A stretch of 64,000 bases of DNA. Origin: JACKJA01 sp050297015 (lineage in GTDB: Bacteria; Pseudomonadota; Alphaproteobacteria; Micavibrionales; Micavibrionaceae). The stretch is taken from contig JBNKRZ010000020.1 of the NCBI GenBank assembly GCA_050297015.1, positions 24,068 through 88,067 on the forward strand. The letters are read 5' to 3'. How positions within the stretch are numbered: the stretch's first letter is position 1; the number at the start of each line of letters is the position of its first letter. A program made the translations under genes and the position numbers. Below the pieces are notes generated by a model, which saw only the letters and a list, made by a program, of their open reading frames with translations, did not search any database and had not been told where the DNA came from. Of the stretch, positions 60,973 through 64,000 are shown in pieces.

Positions 60973-61457
60973 TGAATCAGCCGACCAGCATACTTGACCG
61001 CGAAAATAGCACCGATGCCATAATCGGTGAAACGCAAGACTATCTCACCATCATGATTGCCAACCAAATATTCGGCATTCCGGTTCTGCAGGTGCAAGAT
61101 GTTTTGGGGAAGCAATCCGTCACAAAAATCCCTCTCGCGCCACCGGAAGTCGCGGGCTCGCTGAATCTGCGGGGGCGTATTGTGACAGCCATTAATGTGC
61201 GCCGGCGGCTGGGGCTTGACCCTCGCGTAGACGGCCAAAAGGAAATGAGCGTCGTCGTTGAGCATGAAAATGAACTCTACAGCCTGGTTATTGATGATGT
61301 GGGCGATGTCTTAAGTCTGTACAACAACGACTTTGACGCAACCCCGGCAACACTGGATACACTGTGGCGTGAGATATCTTTGGGTATTTACCGTCTTGAC
61401 GGTCGTCTGTTAATCGTTTTGGATGTTCCCAAATTATTAAATACGGTGCATTCTTAA
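60972..61457 (+). CDS. cheW: Chemotaxis adaptor CheW
   Basis: It encodes a 161-residue adaptor linking CheA to receptors. TIMIANQIFGIPVLQVQDVL, then GSLNLRGRIVTAINVRRRLG, and LYSLVIDDVGDVL are the family motifs. The A of its ATG is the last base of the cheA stop (TAATG), so translation is coupled. Length is normal. Confidence 0.95.
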   Translation: MNQPTSILDRENSTDAIIGETQDYLTIMIANQIFGIPVLQVQDVLGKQSVTKIPLAPPEVAGSLNLRGRIVTAINVRRRLGLDPRVDGQKEMSVVVEHENELYSLVIDDVGDVLSLYNNDFDATPATLDTLWREISLGIYRLDGRLLIVLDVPKLLNTVHS

Positions 61458-61490
61458 TCCCAATTTTTAAAACGCGAGGGTGAAACAAAG

Positions 61491-61856
61491 ATGAAAAAAT
61501 GTTTGATTGTTGACGACAGCCGTGTGGTCCGCAAAGTTGCCCGCCGGATTGCCGAGGATTTGGGATTTGCCTGTGACGAGGCTGAAGACGGTCAAAAAGC
61601 TTACGAATTTTGCCAAACGGAAATGCCCGATGCGGTTCTTCTTGATTGGAACATGCCTGTGATGAGCGGCATCGAATTCCTTGAGAAACTGCGTGAAATG
61701 GATGGTGGGAAAGCCCCGAAAGTTGTTTTCTGCACCACGGAAAACGATATGGCTCACATCACACGCGCCATTCAGGCCGGTGCTGACGAGTACATCATGA
61801 AGCCCTTTGACAGCGACATCATACAAGACAAATTCACGCAGGTTGGCCTGCTTTAA
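61491..61856 (+). CDS. cheY: Response regulator CheY
   Basis: It encodes a 121-residue single receiver that binds the motor switch after phosphorylation by CheA. VDDS at residues 7-10, phospho-acceptor D52 (VLLDWNMPVMSG), the switch Thr (VFCTTENDM) and the conserved Lys (YIMKPFD) are all present. It starts after GAGGG, 33 bases after cheW. Confidence 0.95.
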   Translation: MKKCLIVDDSRVVRKVARRIAEDLGFACDEAEDGQKAYEFCQTEMPDAVLLDWNMPVMSGIEFLEKLREMDGGKAPKVVFCTTENDMAHITRAIQAGADEYIMKPFDSDIIQDKFTQVGLL

Positions 61857-61904
61857 AAATAAAAATAACAATAACAATAACAACAACGAGGCCATACAGG
61901 GCAC

Positions 61905-63056
61905 ATGAACACGTTTTCTTCTTCAGACACGCCTGCGCAAACAGAAAATGCTAGTAAAGTCAGGGTTATGCTGGTCGATGATTCCGCCGTTATTCGCGGT
62001 CTGATCTCCCGTGCCTTATCAAAAGATCCGACGATTGAAGTCGTGGCTTCCGTTCATAACGGGAAAGCAGCCCTTGATGCGATCGACAAAGCGGCACCGC
62101 ACGTCATCATACTGGATATTGAAATGCCGGTGATGGACGGTCTGACAGCCCTGCCCCTTTTGCTTCAAAAATCACCACAAGCCAAAGTATTGATGTGTTC
62201 GACCCTGAGCACAAAGGGGGCAACCGTATCCATGCAAGCGTTGGAATTGGGGGCAACGGAATGTATAGCCAAACCAACCAGCACCGGCGATATTAACAAC
62301 AGCGCATCCAACTTTCAGGAGGAACTCTTGCGACTCATTCGTGCCCTTGGCCCCCGTATTTCAGCCTCCGCCGCGGCTGCAGCAGCATCTTCGGCAGCGA
62401 CGGCAGCCACAGCGGAACGCCCCTCTGCCATGCCGTTCACGAGCAAAAACATCCAGCTCCATGATGACCGCTTTTCCTATGATGGGAAACCTAGCATATT
62501 AGCCATCGGCAGCTCTACCGGCGGGCCGCAAGCCTTGTTTGAAGTCGTTAAAAACTTCAAAGGATTCGACATCCCGATTGTTATTACCCAGCATATGCCC
62601 AAAACCTTTACCCGCATTCTGGCGCAGCACATCGAACAACATTGCGGCCTTCCCTGTCACGAAGGGGAAGAAGATATGCCCGTTGAAAGCGGCCATGCCT
62701 ATGTTGCACCGGGCGGGTTTCATATGCTGTTCGAACGCAAGGGAATGCAAACGGTTATCAAGCTTGACGACGGACCACAGGAAAATTTCTGTAAACCGGC
62801 GGTAGACCCCATGCTCCGCAGCCTGCTTTCGCTCTATGATAAAAAAATTATGACTGTCATTCTGACTGGTATGGGTTACGATGGTAAAAAAGGCGGACAA
62901 CTCGTCGTGGAAAAAGGGGGCCGTGTGATCGCACAAGACGAAGCGTCCAGTGTTGTTTGGGGCATGCCCGGCGCCGTAGCCACAGCGGGTATTTGCTCTG
63001 CGGTATTACCTCTTCAAGAAATCGGGCCTTGGGTTAGAAAAGAAATTATGGGATAA
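61905..63056 (+). CDS. cheB: Chemotaxis methylesterase CheB
   Basis: It encodes a 383-residue receptor methylesterase and deamidase. The receiver has D71 (VIILDIEMPVMDGL). A long Ala- and Ser-rich linker (about 150-175) leads to the esterase domain with the catalytic triad Ser204 (GSSTGGPQA), His230 (TQHMP) and Asp326 (MGYDGKKGG). Length is normal for a linker-rich CheB. It lies 48 bases after cheY; a CAATAA repeat tract (61863-61885) fills the gap. Confidence 0.95.
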   Translation: MNTFSSSDTPAQTENASKVRVMLVDDSAVIRGLISRALSKDPTIEVVASVHNGKAALDAIDKAAPHVIILDIEMPVMDGLTALPLLLQKSPQAKVLMCSTLSTKGATVSMQALELGATECIAKPTSTGDINNSASNFQEELLRLIRALGPRISASAAAAAASSAATAATAERPSAMPFTSKNIQLHDDRFSYDGKPSILAIGSSTGGPQALFEVVKNFKGFDIPIVITQHMPKTFTRILAQHIEQHCGLPCHEGEEDMPVESGHAYVAPGGFHMLFERKGMQTVIKLDDGPQENFCKPAVDPMLRSLLSLYDKKIMTVILTGMGYDGKKGGQLVVEKGGRVIAQDEASSVVWGMPGAVATAGICSAVLPLQEIGPWVRKEIMG

Positions 63057-63082
63057 AGATTAAAGATAGGAACGACTAAATA

Positions 63083-63934
63083 ATGCATATCGGCGATTTT
63101 GATTTTTACAAAGACCTTTTATACGAGAAATCAGGCCTGAGCTTGACCTCTGACAAGTCGTACCTGCTCGATTCACGTCTAACCCCTATTTCTAAAAAGC
63201 ATGGCTACGATTCCCTGGAAGCCATGACGATGGCTCTGCGCGCTCTGAATAACCCGGATTTGATTAACGATATCGTGGAGGCTATGACCACGAATGAGAC
63301 CTCTTTCTTCCGGGACAGCCGTCCGTTCGACACCTTTAAGGATGCCGTTCTTCCCTACCTGCTGGAGAAAAAGAAAACCGAGCGCCGCTTGCGTATCTGG
63401 TCGGCGGCCTGTTCCAGCGGACAAGAAGCCTACTCCCTCGCCATGATCCTGAAAGAACAGGAATCGCTTCTGGCGGGCTGGAAAATCGAAATCGTGGGCA
63501 CAGATATTTCCCATGACATCGTCCAGCGCGCGCGGGAAGGCGTGTATTCACAGTTCGAAGTACAGCGCGGCTTGCCGATCCAGCTTTTGATGAAATATTT
63601 TACGCAAGTAGAAGACCGCTGGCAAATTAAGGATGACATCAAAAAGATGGTATCTTTCCGCTATTTCAACTTGCTGGACAACCTTAGCCCTCTGGGAACG
63701 TTCGATATTATCTTTTGCCGGAATGTTTTGATTTATTTTGATGCGCCGCTTAAAACGCAAGTCTTCACAAATATGGCAAAATTGATGAGCCATGACGGTT
63801 TCCTCTTTCTGGGTGGCGCAGAGACAGTTATGGGCTTTACAGAGGACTTCCAACCCTTAAAACAATATCGTGGATTATACGGCTTACAAAATACCGAATA
63901 CGACATGGAACCCCTTGCGAAAGCCGTCGGGTAG
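63083..63934 (+). CDS. cheR: Chemotaxis methyltransferase CheR
   Basis: It encodes a 283-residue SAM-dependent methyltransferase acting on receptor glutamates. The N-terminal helical domain precedes MTTNETSFFRDSRPFDTF, RLRIWSAACSSGQEAYSLAM (SAM loop), EIVGTDISHDIVQRAREGVY and FDIIFCRNVLIYFD. Length is normal. It is the last complete che gene; a possible further gene begins at 63982. Confidence 0.95.
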   Translation: MHIGDFDFYKDLLYEKSGLSLTSDKSYLLDSRLTPISKKHGYDSLEAMTMALRALNNPDLINDIVEAMTTNETSFFRDSRPFDTFKDAVLPYLLEKKKTERRLRIWSAACSSGQEAYSLAMILKEQESLLAGWKIEIVGTDISHDIVQRAREGVYSQFEVQRGLPIQLLMKYFTQVEDRWQIKDDIKKMVSFRYFNLLDNLSPLGTFDIIFCRNVLIYFDAPLKTQVFTNMAKLMSHDGFLFLGGAETVMGFTEDFQPLKQYRGLYGLQNTEYDMEPLAKAVG

Positions 63935-63943
63935 GATTAAAAC

Positions 63944-63978
63944 CAGTCCTTGGGTGTACTCACTAACGATAAGGACTG
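63944..63978 (+). promoter_or_regulatory. Hairpin that could mask a ribosome-binding site
   Basis: CAGTCCTT (63944-63951) is perfectly complementary to AAGGACTG (63971-63978). The right arm contains AAGGA, the likely ribosome-binding site for the ATG at 63982. The loop is 19 bases. A translational control role is inferred. Confidence 0.45.
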
Positions 63979-63981
63979 ACC

Positions 63982-64000
63982 ATGACAAATTCTTCTTCCG
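63982..64000 (+). CDS. Start of a further gene (partial, unidentified)
   Basis: An ATG at 63982 follows AAGGAC by five bases and reads MTNSSS to the edge of the window. It is 47 bases after cheR and in the same direction, so it may belong to the che operon. Nothing about its product can be told from six codons. Confidence 0.4.

Noticed and set aside
1..64000. CRISPR array
   Set aside because: Repeats are dispersed palindromes without regular spacers, and no cas gene is present.

Overview
The window is a flagellar, chemotaxis and cell-cycle region of an alphaproteobacterial chromosome. The class is indicated by genes largely confined to it: CtrA with its phosphorylated aspartate at D51, the phosphotransferase ChpT, and the flagellar regulators FliX, FlbD, FlbT and FlaF. 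Gene order (flgH-dksA-fliX divergent from flgI; fliF-fliG-fliH-fliN-motA-flbD; flhA-flhF-flhG; fliJ-fliI divergent from ctrA) fits the same class. Abundant short palindromic repeats and about 50% GC by eye suggest a Micavibrio- or Rhodospirillales-like lineage, but that finer placement is only a guess.

Layout. 1-8.5 kb: end of flgH, a repeat island, dksA and fliX (minus), then flgI, flgJ, two FlgN-like chaperone candidates, fliK, flgD and flgE. 8.6-13.8 kb: a TPR-sulfotransferase, a large flagellin, flbT, flaF and a FlaG-like gene. 14-30 kb: fliF, fliG, fliH, fliN, motA, flbD, an OmpA-type lipoprotein on the other strand, flhA, flhF, flhG, a second FliK-like protein and an undescribed protein with two GGDEF-like domains. 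30-36 kb: fliJ and fliI (minus), ctrA, pgsA, pyrD and a TipF-like degenerate EAL protein. 36-50 kb: envelope and housekeeping genes (HAD phosphatase, yejA, kdsB, O-antigen-ligase-like, histidine phosphatase, slyX, a cryptic EAL-like protein, yejB, yejE, GNAT, yejF, rpsU). 50-57 kb: aminopeptidase P, two small unknowns, a membrane J-protein, two galU paralogues and a phosphohexomutase. 57-64 kb: chpT and the chemotaxis operon cheA-cheW-cheY-cheB-cheR.

How it works together. FliF, FliG, FliN, FliH, FliI, FliJ and FlhA are basal-body and export parts. FlgH, FlgI and FlgJ build rod and rings. FliK, FlgD and FlgE make the hook, and the flagellin makes the filament. FliX and FlbD would couple basal-body assembly to sigma-54 transcription, and two good sigma-54 promoters (flgI, fliF) are visible. 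ChpT and CtrA link motility to the cell cycle. FlhF/FlhG and the TipF-like protein suggest polar placement. Three proteins with degenerate GGDEF or EAL folds suggest dense c-di-GMP input.

The most unusual features are the mobile palindromic elements. At least five families (called A-E here) lie between genes. Some supply start codons to genes (pgsA, the GNAT, the O-antigen-ligase-like protein), one is translated inside yejF, and the first island is nested. Separately, yejE carries an AT-rich, in-frame N-terminal fusion of about 188 residues that is not part of the family. No CRISPR array, tRNA, rRNA, prophage or transposase gene was seen.
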